Positions 1 to 7,757 of a stretch of DNA of 48,487 nt are shown one piece after another. How positions within the stretch are numbered: position 1 is the first letter of the stretch; each line of letters begins with the position of its first letter. The stretch is from a virus, in the IMG/VR virus record IMGVR_UViG_3300037827_000159, positions 1-48,487 of that record; one strand, 5' to 3'. The notes beneath the pieces are model-generated. The model ran no database searches, was not told the origin of the DNA, and saw nothing but the letters and a program-made list of their open reading frames with translations. A program made the translations under genes and the position numbers.

Positions 1-127
1 CGGCAAGTAGCCGACGAAATAAAGCGCCAGCTTACGAGCGGCCACAATGCTGGGCGGTCTATCACGCAAGCGTTGGCGTTTGAAGCCCTCGACACCATCG
101 AGCGGTTGTCATCGCAAGCCCCGCTAC
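1..127. repeat. Terminal direct repeat, left copy
   Basis: These 127 bases are identical to the last 127 bases of the window. A perfect overlap at contig ends is what a circular assembly leaves behind, so the genome is a circle (or a circularly permuted linear molecule) of about 48,360 bp. The length looks like an assembly k-mer rather than a biological terminal repeat, which is an inference. Confidence 0.95.
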
Positions 128-288
128 TAGCTGCGCTGGAAGAATCCGTGAAACTACAAAGCCACTACGCGATGCTCCTCAATAGTTACGACGGTGGAGA
201 ACGGATGCAGTTCGACTCGTCGGAAGCATGGCTCGCACGACTAGCCGCGCTGGCTACACCGAGTGAAGAAGGGAACCAAACCAAGTGA
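1..288 (+). CDS. Small hypothetical protein, C-terminal part of a gene cut by the window ends
   Basis: The reading frame is open from base 1 and is in frame with an ATG at 48331 at the other end of the circle. Joined, the gene encodes 105 residues beginning MANDPIRLTPRQVADEIKRQ and ending in GNQTK. It is predicted largely helical (LDTIERL, LAALEESVKLQ) and I do not recognise a family. The internal TTG at 73 is not needed once the circle is closed. The stop overlaps the GTG of the next gene by 4 bases (GTGA). Confidence 0.75.
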   Translation, partial: RQVADEIKRQLTSGHNAGRSITQALAFEALDTIERLSSQAPLLAALEESVKLQSHYAMLLNSYDGGERMQFDSSEAWLARLAALATPSEEGNQTK

Positions 289-440
289 GTGAGCGGATGG
301 GAACGTGCCCCGAAGGGCCGCATAGCGGAACCGGGCCAGGCGGCGTCTGTACGACGTGCGGGAGTTTCGACCCAACAACCGTCCGCTTCGCTGACGCTTC
401 TGCCCCGCAAGAGCGGGCTGCGCTAAAAGTTACTCACTAG
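285..440 (+). CDS. 51-residue Cys-containing small protein
   Basis: A GTG at 285 overlaps the preceding TGA in a GTGA junction, and the frame stays open to TAG at 440. An ATG at 297 is an alternative start. The product has a CPxGPH segment followed by VCTTCGSFD, a pattern compatible with a half zinc ribbon, although the Cys spacing is not diagnostic. It lies in a compact string of early genes, and a gene here fills an otherwise empty gap. Function unknown. Confidence 0.6.
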   Translation: MSERMGTCPEGPHSGTGPGGVCTTCGSFDPTTVRFADASAPQERAALKVTH

Positions 441-458
441 CAACCAAAGGAGAACCCG

Positions 459-845
459 TTGAAACTCGGATGGAAAGCGAAGGGCCGAAAAAAAGAGCAG
501 GGTCTCAATAAGGAAGAGGCCGACTACCAATCCGAGATCGACCGCCGCATTCACATCGGCGAGATCCTTTGGCGATCGGAGCACGGAGCGGTAAACTTTC
601 GCCTGGCCGCCAAAACCTTCTACCGCCCAGACTGGCTAGTTCTTAATGCTGCGATGGAGCTCGAGGTTCACGAATACAAAGGCGGATGGTTCGCGCAAGA
701 TAACAAATCGAGAACGAAGATTGCTGCCGAGATTTACCCGCTTCGTTTCATAATTGTTCGCCAACTGACGAAAGAGAAAGGCGAGGACAAGGAGGTTTGG
801 CGCGCGCGTAAGGCCGCGACGCCATGGATCTTCGAAGAGGTCTAA
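459..845 (+). CDS. DUF1064-like PD-(D/E)XK nuclease-fold protein
   Basis: The product has 128 residues. The start is a TTG chosen because AAAGGAG sits 6 bases upstream. The central part reads YRPDWLVLNAAMELEVHEYKG and then KIAAEIYPLRFIIV. It has the PD...E-x-HExKG arrangement of DUF1064 phage proteins, which belong to the PD-(D/E)XK nuclease fold and are discussed as Holliday-junction or recombination nucleases. The basic N-terminus (KAKGRKKEQ) could bind DNA. Length is typical of the family. It sits near the end of the early operon, so a role in DNA processing late in replication is an inference. Confidence 0.72.
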   Translation: MKLGWKAKGRKKEQGLNKEEADYQSEIDRRIHIGEILWRSEHGAVNFRLAAKTFYRPDWLVLNAAMELEVHEYKGGWFAQDNKSRTKIAAEIYPLRFIIVRQLTKEKGEDKEVWRARKAATPWIFEEV

Positions 846-869
846 CTTACACAACAGAAAGGAACCGTA

Positions 870-1106
870 ATGGCAAAACTCGACGACGAACGCAACCCGA
901 GACTCATCGAGCTCTCGCTCGAACAGTTGAACCACGAGAAGGCGCTTCTCAAGATACCGATGCGCGAAAAGGGCTCCCAGCTCCGAACGCTCCAAAAAGA
1001 GGTCGGCGACCTGAAGGAGACCTACGAGGAGCTCGATCTGGAGTGTTTACGCCGCGATAAAACCTACAAGCAACTCGAGCTAGACGCGGCCGCCGAATCG
1101 AAGTAG
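870..1106 (+). CDS. Small coiled-coil protein
   Basis: The 78-residue product starts at an ATG preceded by GAAAGGA. Almost the whole chain is charged and helical, with heptad-like leucines (LIELSLEQLNHEKALLKI, LRTLQKEVGDLKETYEEL), so it is probably a dimerising coiled coil. It has no membrane segment and no family I recognise. Its TAG stop shares one base with the GTG start of the next gene. Confidence 0.75.
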   Translation: MAKLDDERNPRLIELSLEQLNHEKALLKIPMREKGSQLRTLQKEVGDLKETYEELDLECLRRDKTYKQLELDAAAESK

Positions 1107-1432
1107 TGCCGCATATCCACGTTTGGCACACGGATGGAGTCGGCGCCGCGGAGATCGAGGACGAAACCGGCGCCGAATACGTCCCTTCCAAAATCTCGTG
1201 CCGGTGCGGCTCGGAACGAGAGGCCGTGATTTATACTGGCCGCATCGTCAAAATAAAGAAAGCAAGAAATGCAAGGATCAAACGTAACCCCGCAGCAGGC
1301 GCTCAAGACGGCGCGAGCGGGACTCCTAACGTCGCTGATAGCGGCGACGAAGGCGCTCGAAAGCGCCGACGCAAGTCCGGGGCTAGTGGCGCAAGCGCTC
1401 CAAGGCGTCGTAAACGCGGAGGTGGGCTATAA
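1106..1432 (+). CDS. Hypothetical protein with CxCG motif and basic tail
   Basis: A GTG overlaps the upstream TAG by one base (TAGTG). The first ~55 residues (VPHIHVWHTDGVGAAEIED..., with ISCRCGSER) look like a real folded segment. The remaining half is Arg/Gly/Ala-rich and overlaps the next gene in another frame for 164 bases. Either the tail is a genuine basic extension or the true gene has been lengthened by a lost stop codon. Function unknown. Confidence 0.5.
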   Translation: MPHIHVWHTDGVGAAEIEDETGAEYVPSKISCRCGSEREAVIYTGRIVKIKKARNARIKRNPAAGAQDGASGTPNVADSGDEGARKRRRKSGASGASAPRRRKRGGGL

Positions 1433-1934
1433 CAACGCGGTCGTGCGTATCCCGTTGTCCGTGATGACGGACGGAACGACCGAGCCCCCAGCGATTGACC
1501 GGACGCTAGAAGAGCCCTATTGGCGACTTAGCGGCGCCGCCACCGTCCCAGTAAAGCCGCTCATGGAAATGGCTGCGGGTCAAACTTCGTCGCGCTATTC
1601 CGAGCAAGTCAAAGAGTTGCGCGAAGCTATTAGTGCAGCTAACGCTTACGCTAATCGGCCCGACAACGATACGGGGCTAGGACCGGTTGACGTTATTACT
1701 ATGGAACAGGCAGAAAAGATGCTGGCAGAGGCGGACGTGGTTCATCAGGTAGGACCGCCAGCGCAACTATTCGGAAACGCTAACCCGCGTAAATGGGCCG
1801 ACACGTTCCTGGCTGAGAACAAAAATCGCACTATCGTTCGCGAGGAGCTTGTAAACTGGTTCGGCGGCGCAATGACGGAGGGCGCCAAGGCTGCACTCGA
1901 GCAGGGCGCTACTGCACCACGCCGAGATCCTTGA
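1269..1934 (+). CDS. Hypothetical protein at the end of the early operon
   Basis: 221 residues, mostly Ala-rich helix (LLTSLIAATKALESADA, VKELREAISAANAYANR). I recognise no family. The ATG has only a weak AAAGAAAG upstream. The gene begins inside the preceding ORF, so its start is less secure than its body. It is the last rightward gene, and its final 26 bases overlap the end of the leftward ejection-protein gene. I see no terminator between the two. Confidence 0.65.
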   Translation: MQGSNVTPQQALKTARAGLLTSLIAATKALESADASPGLVAQALQGVVNAEVGYNNAVVRIPLSVMTDGTTEPPAIDRTLEEPYWRLSGAATVPVKPLMEMAAGQTSSRYSEQVKELREAISAANAYANRPDNDTGLGPVDVITMEQAEKMLAEADVVHQVGPPAQLFGNANPRKWADTFLAENKNRTIVREELVNWFGGAMTEGAKAALEQGATAPRRDP

Positions 1935-4900
1935 GCCTATCGGTGTACTCGTCCCAGGCCGACTTGAGGTAGTCGTTCCCGAAATCGTTATAGCGGTAGT
2001 TGTCGTAGGCTTTCTTGTACTTCGATTGAGCCTTCTTCAACTGCCGCTTCGTAAACGAGTCTAGCTTTGCTTCTCCAAAGTACCCCGCGCCGCCAGCGGT
2101 CATCAGTGCTTGGCCTAGATCGCTCGGCGTCATGCCGCGCCGCACGGCATCCTGAAGCGCGTAAGTAAAGAGCGGGATCGGGATTAAATGCGTCGAGAAA
2201 TATCCCGCGGCTTGCTTCATTTGAACGTCATGCGGCGCGCGCGGGTTCACCACCATATTCCAATCGGTCTCCGGCCCTTTGACGTCGCTCGAGAAGGCGG
2301 CGTTGATAGTTGCAAGCGTATCGGTCACGAGGCGCACGGGCGGAGTCGCGCGTCCCGCGAGCATTTGCTCTCCGGTGCTAGCCGCCCCGAGAACGTCGCC
2401 GCCGATCGCCTGCGCTCCCATTTGCGCAACGTGCCCAATATCACGGCCGACGAACGGCATCGTGTACGGCTTGCCGCCTGGCCCGTAGGTCGTGAAATCA
2501 CCCGTCGGGTAGGCTCCCTGGTAGCTCTCGGGCGATTCCTCCAGGCCATAGTTGCGCATCCCATGCGACGTCCCGGTAACATACTGCGGACGGCGGATGA
2601 GCGTGTTGGCCCAAAACTTCATGTTGCCCTTGAGCCACGGCATAAAGAAGAAGAACATCGACCAGGGCGACTTCGGATCAAAGTTTGAGTAGTCGCCGAG
2701 TGCCTGGCGCACCATTTCACCGGCTTGCGCGTCGCTCATGCCGCCCTTCTCGACGGCATCCTTGAAGAGCGAAACCGCGAACGCCTGCTCGCCTTTTTCG
2801 CCGAACGTCCGCTCGCGGTTAAAATCACCGGCCTTCGTGAGCGCTTTGTCGAGCCGTTGCAGGAGGCTCTTCGGCGGCACGGTCATTACGCGGGCATAGT
2901 CGCCGCCCATCGCCGACGTGCGCGCTTCTCCAAACTCGGCAAGACCGCCAGCCTTCATCGCGCGATCGAGCCAGCTTGCATACGCTTGCGCACCGCCGAC
3001 GAACTGCTCGGGCTTCACGATCCCGGCTTGGAGTGCGAGCGCCTTAGCTGCGTTGTAAGCATAGCCGCCACGCCCAAACATTGGGCCGCCAAGGTTGTAG
3101 ATCCCGCGCGCTACGGCATCGTTGCCGGCGATGTTGACCATCGGATGAAAGAAAAAGTTGGAGATAATCGCGTTGCGCGCCATCGCGATATACTTGCCGC
3201 TCCACGTCTGCTCTTGCCCAGGCATGAACGTCCCGGTGCCGTTGATGTACTTTCCAAACTTGGTGTCGCCTTTGCCGCTCTTGCCGGTCGCGTTGAGGAA
3301 CTTCCAGAACTCAGGTGCGACCATCGACTTCGCGAGTGCCGGCGACGTCGCGGGGTTCGGCATGACGTTCTTCGCCGCGACCCAATTGGGGTTATCTTTG
3401 AGCGTGTAGCGCTCGGGATGACCCTCGGGGAACTTGGCGTTGTTCTCGCCGATCCACTTGTCGAGCGTCTCTTGCACCGAATGGTTGATGTTCTGCTGCC
3501 ACGGCTGTGAGAGCGGCACGCCGAGCTTGTTCTCGAAATCCGAAGCCTCGACGTCGCGGCGGAGAGAGGGCGGAGAGTGCGACACCCAATCCTCGAAGGC
3601 GACGCGCTGCAAGCGCTGGCGACGCCATTCGCGGTAGTTACTCGACGCGAGAAAATCCTTGTCTAGTGTGCCGGACCGAATCGAGTCGTCGAGGTCCTGG
3701 TGCACCTTATGCTGGGAGAGACCGCCACCGCCGGGAGCGCCCTGACCACCCTTGAGCTCCGATTCGAGTTCGGCTTGCGGCCCGAAATCGTAGCTGTTTT
3801 TCATCGGGAAGAACTTCTTGGTGTTGAAGGTCCGCTCGGGAGGAAGAACGTCAACGCGCTTTTGCTCGTGCTCGACCTTCCCCATATCGTCGGCGAGAAT
3901 CTTGGCGCGGCGCGTTAAGTCAGGGTCTGCCTCTATTTTATGTTGACCGACTTTTGCGGCTGGCGGTATAGGCTCGCCGGGGTGAGCGTCCGACCATATT
4001 TTACGATAGCCGTTATACCAGTCGGGCCAGTTTATCTCGTAGGAGCGGCTCTCTAAGTCTGGGTGACGCGAGATAATAAATCGCCGTAATCCTTGCGGGC
4101 TCAAAGGTTCTCGCAGGGCGGCGGCTTCCTGTGTGCTTAGATTCTCAGGACTTCTCGGCGGCATCCCTTCACCTGGAGTAAGGGAATGCGTCTTGCCCTC
4201 GTAAACGTCGCGGAACTGCGAGCGATAGTCTTGGTAAAGCCTTGGAAACTCCGACTCTCTAATCCCGGTACGATGGATACTCAGAGCGCGCTTAAACGAC
4301 TCAAAATCACGCGGAGTGTGGATGCCATCTGACATATCTTCGAGTGCGAGGTCCTGCGATGGTTCAAGCGCGATATTACTGAGATTTCCGCGCCCGGTAT
4401 AGTTTGGCAGATATTGCTCGGCGTCTTCACTACGCGAAAACTTTGGGTCAGGCTTGAGGCCCTGCTTGAGACGTACGACTTCGCTCTGTGCATCGGGCGT
4501 CAGGCCGCCGAAGACTTCCTTCTCGATCTCGCCGCCCGCCGGCAACTTCTTCGACAGGTATGGATTCATGTGCGGCGCGTTGAGCGCAGAGATTCCCGCC
4601 TTCATGTGCTGCGAGGCGTCGACGCCGCCTCGCGCGCGAATGTCGGAAAGCGGAGTTCCCATGCCGACGACCTTTGCGGCTCCCTGCGCCATCGCTTCGG
4701 ACTTCTCTAGGATGCCAAGCGCGCGCGCCGCTTCAGGTACGAGGTCGACGATCTTGCCGGCGATCGCGCCTTCGCCCCATGCCATCGGATTCAACTGCTC
4801 CATTCCGAAGGTCTGAAGCGCATTGAGGAACGGATGCTTGAGTGATTCTTGCGCCGTCTTTTGGTTGACACCGGTTCCGTGCTGCGCCATCCACTGGTCT

Positions 4901-5847
4901 TGAATCGGCGAGCCCGCGCCGTACTCGTCCATAGCTTGCGCGGGGTCTTTCATGTAAAGGTGCCACGCCTGGTAAACGTGCGACTTCGGGTCTTTTAATT
5001 GCTCGGCGACCGTCTTCGGCGACGGAAGGCTCGAGTTGTCGCGCATGAGCGCGTTCGTAAGGATGAACGGCAGGTCTTGGTGCCCGGCGACTTCCATGAG
5101 CCCTGAGTGCGCCATCTGCCCGGTCTGATCGGGGGCTGCGGCCGCCGCGGCTTGCGCAGAGGGAGTCATGCCGCCGGCACGTCCCGAGAGGATGACCGGA
5201 TTGGAAGGCGGCTTGTCTCCAAAGGCCGGTTTCGATTGCGGATCCTTGACGAACCCTTGCGTCGTGTCGGGCTTGAAGCCTGCGGGCGCCACGGTCTGCC
5301 CCGGCATAACCTGTGAGAGTTCGGTGTGGATGTGCGCCGGCGCATCGACGAATGCGCGCTTGCGCTGATCGGCCGGAAGCGCACGGTAGATCGCCAGCGG
5401 CACACCGAGGCGGACATTCGGCGTCGCCAGCGCCGTCGTGATGTAGCTCTTGATTGTAGGCGTGAGCTTGTCTCCGACCATTTCGCCGTTGATCGTGTCG
5501 ACGTCCATCGCTCGCCCGTCTAAGTGCGGATCATTCGGAGCGTAATGGTGCCCCTTATCAAAATCGTAGATCCCAAGGTGGAACGTATTGGCGAGCCCGT
5601 CGACGACGTTTCGGAAGGCGTCGCGGATTCCGCCCGCGCCGTACTTCGTCCATTTCGTGAGGTAGTCGCCGACGACGTTTACGCCAGGGTTTACGCTGTA
5701 GAGCCCCGAGGGCGTCGGCTTCGGTTGCGGCTTTGGATCGGCTTTGAACGACTGGTCCGCCGTGAAGCCTCCCGAATCGGGAGTAAACCCGCCTGGCGAC
5801 TGAGACGGAGACGGTGCTGGCTTATCCGGCGTGAAGCCGACGGTCAC
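1909..5847 (-). CDS. Giant internal virion (DNA-ejection) protein with M15-like peptidase domain
   Basis: 1312 residues, GTG start overlapping the upstream TGA (GTGA). After a Pro/Asp-rich N-terminus (1-50), residues ~55-185 carry PHLDGRAMD and later AHIHTEL. This resembles the zinc site of M15-type peptidoglycan peptidases, with probable ligands H108, D115 and H174. The long middle is hydrophilic. The C-terminal third, with NAIISNFFFHPMVNIAGND, hydrophobic helices and SPWSMFFFFMPWLKG, resembles the LPD38 domain of phage polyvalent and ejection proteins. Size and position match T7 gp16-type or P22-type ejection proteins, which enter the cell with the DNA and locally open the wall. The role is inferred from architecture. 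Confidence 0.75.
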   Translation of the reverse strand: MTVGFTPDKPAPSPSQSPGGFTPDSGGFTADQSFKADPKPQPKPTPSGLYSVNPGVNVVGDYLTKWTKYGAGGIRDAFRNVVDGLANTFHLGIYDFDKGHHYAPNDPHLDGRAMDVDTINGEMVGDKLTPTIKSYITTALATPNVRLGVPLAIYRALPADQRKRAFVDAPAHIHTELSQVMPGQTVAPAGFKPDTTQGFVKDPQSKPAFGDKPPSNPVILSGRAGGMTPSAQAAAAAAPDQTGQMAHSGLMEVAGHQDLPFILTNALMRDNSSLPSPKTVAEQLKDPKSHVYQAWHLYMKDPAQAMDEYGAGSPIQDQWMAQHGTGVNQKTAQESLKHPFLNALQTFGMEQLNPMAWGEGAIAGKIVDLVPEAARALGILEKSEAMAQGAAKVVGMGTPLSDIRARGGVDASQHMKAGISALNAPHMNPYLSKKLPAGGEIEKEVFGGLTPDAQSEVVRLKQGLKPDPKFSRSEDAEQYLPNYTGRGNLSNIALEPSQDLALEDMSDGIHTPRDFESFKRALSIHRTGIRESEFPRLYQDYRSQFRDVYEGKTHSLTPGEGMPPRSPENLSTQEAAALREPLSPQGLRRFIISRHPDLESRSYEINWPDWYNGYRKIWSDAHPGEPIPPAAKVGQHKIEADPDLTRRAKILADDMGKVEHEQKRVDVLPPERTFNTKKFFPMKNSYDFGPQAELESELKGGQGAPGGGGLSQHKVHQDLDDSIRSGTLDKDFLASSNYREWRRQRLQRVAFEDWVSHSPPSLRRDVEASDFENKLGVPLSQPWQQNINHSVQETLDKWIGENNAKFPEGHPERYTLKDNPNWVAAKNVMPNPATSPALAKSMVAPEFWKFLNATGKSGKGDTKFGKYINGTGTFMPGQEQTWSGKYIAMARNAIISNFFFHPMVNIAGNDAVARGIYNLGGPMFGRGGYAYNAAKALALQAGIVKPEQFVGGAQAYASWLDRAMKAGGLAEFGEARTSAMGGDYARVMTVPPKSLLQRLDKALTKAGDFNRERTFGEKGEQAFAVSLFKDAVEKGGMSDAQAGEMVRQALGDYSNFDPKSPWSMFFFFMPWLKGNMKFWANTLIRRPQYVTGTSHGMRNYGLEESPESYQGAYPTGDFTTYGPGGKPYTMPFVGRDIGHVAQMGAQAIGGDVLGAASTGEQMLAGRATPPVRLVTDTLATINAAFSSDVKGPETDWNMVVNPRAPHDVQMKQAAGYFSTHLIPIPLFTYALQDAVRRGMTPSDLGQALMTAGGAGYFGEAKLDSFTKRQLKKAQSKYKKAYDNYRYNDFGNDYLKSAWDEYTDRLKDLGVVQ

Positions 5848-7757
5848 TGATTAGGCGCCCGAGTCCCGTCGTCGTAAAAGTAGGCGTTGCCGAGCTTGTA
5901 TCCGTGCCGACCGTTCTTAAAGGTTCCTGCTGTCGCTCCAGCCGGAATCTTCGGAGCCGCTGCGCCTGGCGTGCTCTGACCCTGTGAGCCGACCGCGCTG
6001 CCGGCGGTCGCGGCTGCCGTGTTGGATTGGAGCGCCGACTGGTCCGGCCCGGTGTAGTGCTTGAAATAGTGCATTCCGCGAGCGTCCATCTGATCCACGA
6101 GGCTATTGTAGGCGTCGATCTGATTTTGAATGTCCGCTTCCATCGGCGCGTTCACGCCGCCGCCCTTTCCGGGATTCTGGAGCGCGGTTTGGAGCGTCGT
6201 GTTGTACTCGTGCACAGCCGACTGGATCGACGAGAGTAAGCCGCGAGCCGTGGTGATCATTTCGCCCGGCTTGATACCGCCGCCACCCTTGATCGGCCGG
6301 CCCTGATCGTCGACGAGCCCGTTGGCCTGATCGCGCGAGAACTCTTCTTGATAGCGCTGATACTGCGTGTTGGCGTTCTGCTGGCGAGTCGCTTGCGCCG
6401 TCGACCACTGAGCGTTCTTGTCATTGAGTACGGTGTACCGAAAATCGTGATCCCAGGCCGTATTTTTCTCGGAGTCGCTGAGCCGGCGGTTCATCAAGTC
6501 GAGCGTGCGCCCTCGCAGGAAGCCCGTGCTCGTGACCTGAGCCTGCCGAATCTGGAGCTCGTGATCGAGTGAGTCCTTGATATTCGAGTCGAGCTCGGCG
6601 TTCTGCGCGGGAGTCAGGTACGGCCGATAGGTAGAGACCGAGAGTTTCACCTGATCGGGCGTCGCACCGGCTTTAATGTCTGCTGTGATTGCTTGCGCCG
6701 CGTCGTGCGCGATCGTGATTTGCTCGCCAGGCGAGAGCGACGGTTCGCTATGGAGCCACTTCTGGTCGAACCCGTTGAGGTCGCGGCCTTGCTGGCGCAA
6801 CGCAGCGATACGCTCGTCGGGCGTCATCCCCGAAAGCGTCGAGAAATCCTGAAGCGAGAGCGGCCCGAGGTAGGCGTTGACGTCGAATCGTTCCGGGCCT
6901 TCGGACGCCGCGCTCGGGTTCATGTAGCCCTGTGTCTCGCCGGGAGCGGGCGCGGGCGATGCTGCCGTTCCGCCTTGCGGCTGTTGAGCCGGGTTCTGCG
7001 TCGCCATAGCGGGCGATTGCGGGGCCGTAGCGCCTGCCGGTGCGCCTTGTGCGGGTTGAGCCACGCCAGCCGCCGGAGACGCACCAGCGGGTGCGCCAGC
7101 CTGCGGAGCCGCGGCAGGATGACCGGCCCCCGGCTGTACGCCAGCCTTCATCTTCTGAAGATAGGCCGCTATGTCGCCCTTGACTTCTTGCGGGCCGCGA
7201 CCGACCGCCGCCGCCGCGCGAATAAGTTGTGCGTGAAAGGATTGGTCGCGCAGTTTCGACGGGTTCTCCGCGGCTTGGTGCAAGAGCGCGGAATAGGCTT
7301 GCGCGCGGCCTTGAAGACGCGGGTCGTCCCAGCGCTGCGGCGAAGCGGAGCCCGATGGAGAAGCACCCCCAAAGCTCATCGGCTTCGCAGGACCGGTTTG
7401 AACCGCTCCGCCGGGTGCTGCTGGCGCTGGCGCAGCGCCGGCTGCTGAAGGAGATTGAGGAGTCGCTCCAGCCGCGGGTCCGCTTTGAGCGCCGCCTTGC
7501 GGGTTGGGTGCTGAGCCCCCCGATCCGGTAACGAGCGGCGGAATCCCGTACTGCTTGGAGATTTGTTTGATCCGAGCGAGTAGCTGCGGGTTCGTAGGGT
7601 CCGTTAGTAACTTCTGATAGTACGGCGCGAGTATCTGCTGCCCGATTTGCTGCCTCTGCGCTTGCTGCGCCGGCATATCGGCGACGGCGGCACCGACGGC
7701 AGAAGCTAACTGCTCGCCGGGGTTAGGTCCGAACGCTCCAAAATTTACCTCGGCCAT
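5844..7757 (-). CDS. Low-complexity internal virion protein candidate
   Basis: 637 residues, ATG overlapping the previous stop by one base (TAATG). Residues ~80-280 are a long Pro/Ala/Gly/Gln linker. The N-terminal 75 residues and the C-terminal half (SLQDFSTLSGMTPDERIAAL, then long Gln-rich helices such as NANTQYQRYQEEFSRDQANG) look structured. Its place directly before the giant ejection protein suggests a partner ejection protein. I recognise no named family, so the role is contextual. Confidence 0.65.
   Translation of the reverse strand: MAEVNFGAFGPNPGEQLASAVGAAVADMPAQQAQRQQIGQQILAPYYQKLLTDPTNPQLLARIKQISKQYGIPPLVTGSGGSAPNPQGGAQSGPAAGATPQSPSAAGAAPAPAAPGGAVQTGPAKPMSFGGASPSGSASPQRWDDPRLQGRAQAYSALLHQAAENPSKLRDQSFHAQLIRAAAAVGRGPQEVKGDIAAYLQKMKAGVQPGAGHPAAAPQAGAPAGASPAAGVAQPAQGAPAGATAPQSPAMATQNPAQQPQGGTAASPAPAPGETQGYMNPSAASEGPERFDVNAYLGPLSLQDFSTLSGMTPDERIAALRQQGRDLNGFDQKWLHSEPSLSPGEQITIAHDAAQAITADIKAGATPDQVKLSVSTYRPYLTPAQNAELDSNIKDSLDHELQIRQAQVTSTGFLRGRTLDLMNRRLSDSEKNTAWDHDFRYTVLNDKNAQWSTAQATRQQNANTQYQRYQEEFSRDQANGLVDDQGRPIKGGGGIKPGEMITTARGLLSSIQSAVHEYNTTLQTALQNPGKGGGVNAPMEADIQNQIDAYNSLVDQMDARGMHYFKHYTGPDQSALQSNTAAATAGSAVGSQGQSTPGAAAPKIPAGATAGTFKNGRHGYKLGNAYFYDDGTRAPNQ

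Noticed and set aside
1-127. Biological terminal repeat such as T7-type ends
   Set aside because: The repeat is inside coding sequence at an arbitrary point and has an odd length typical of assembly overlap. Physical end mapping would be needed to claim it.
2188-5850. Long plus-strand frames opposite the ejection-protein gene
   Set aside because: They are mirror frames of a GC-rich gene, with Arg-rich composition and no ribosome sites.
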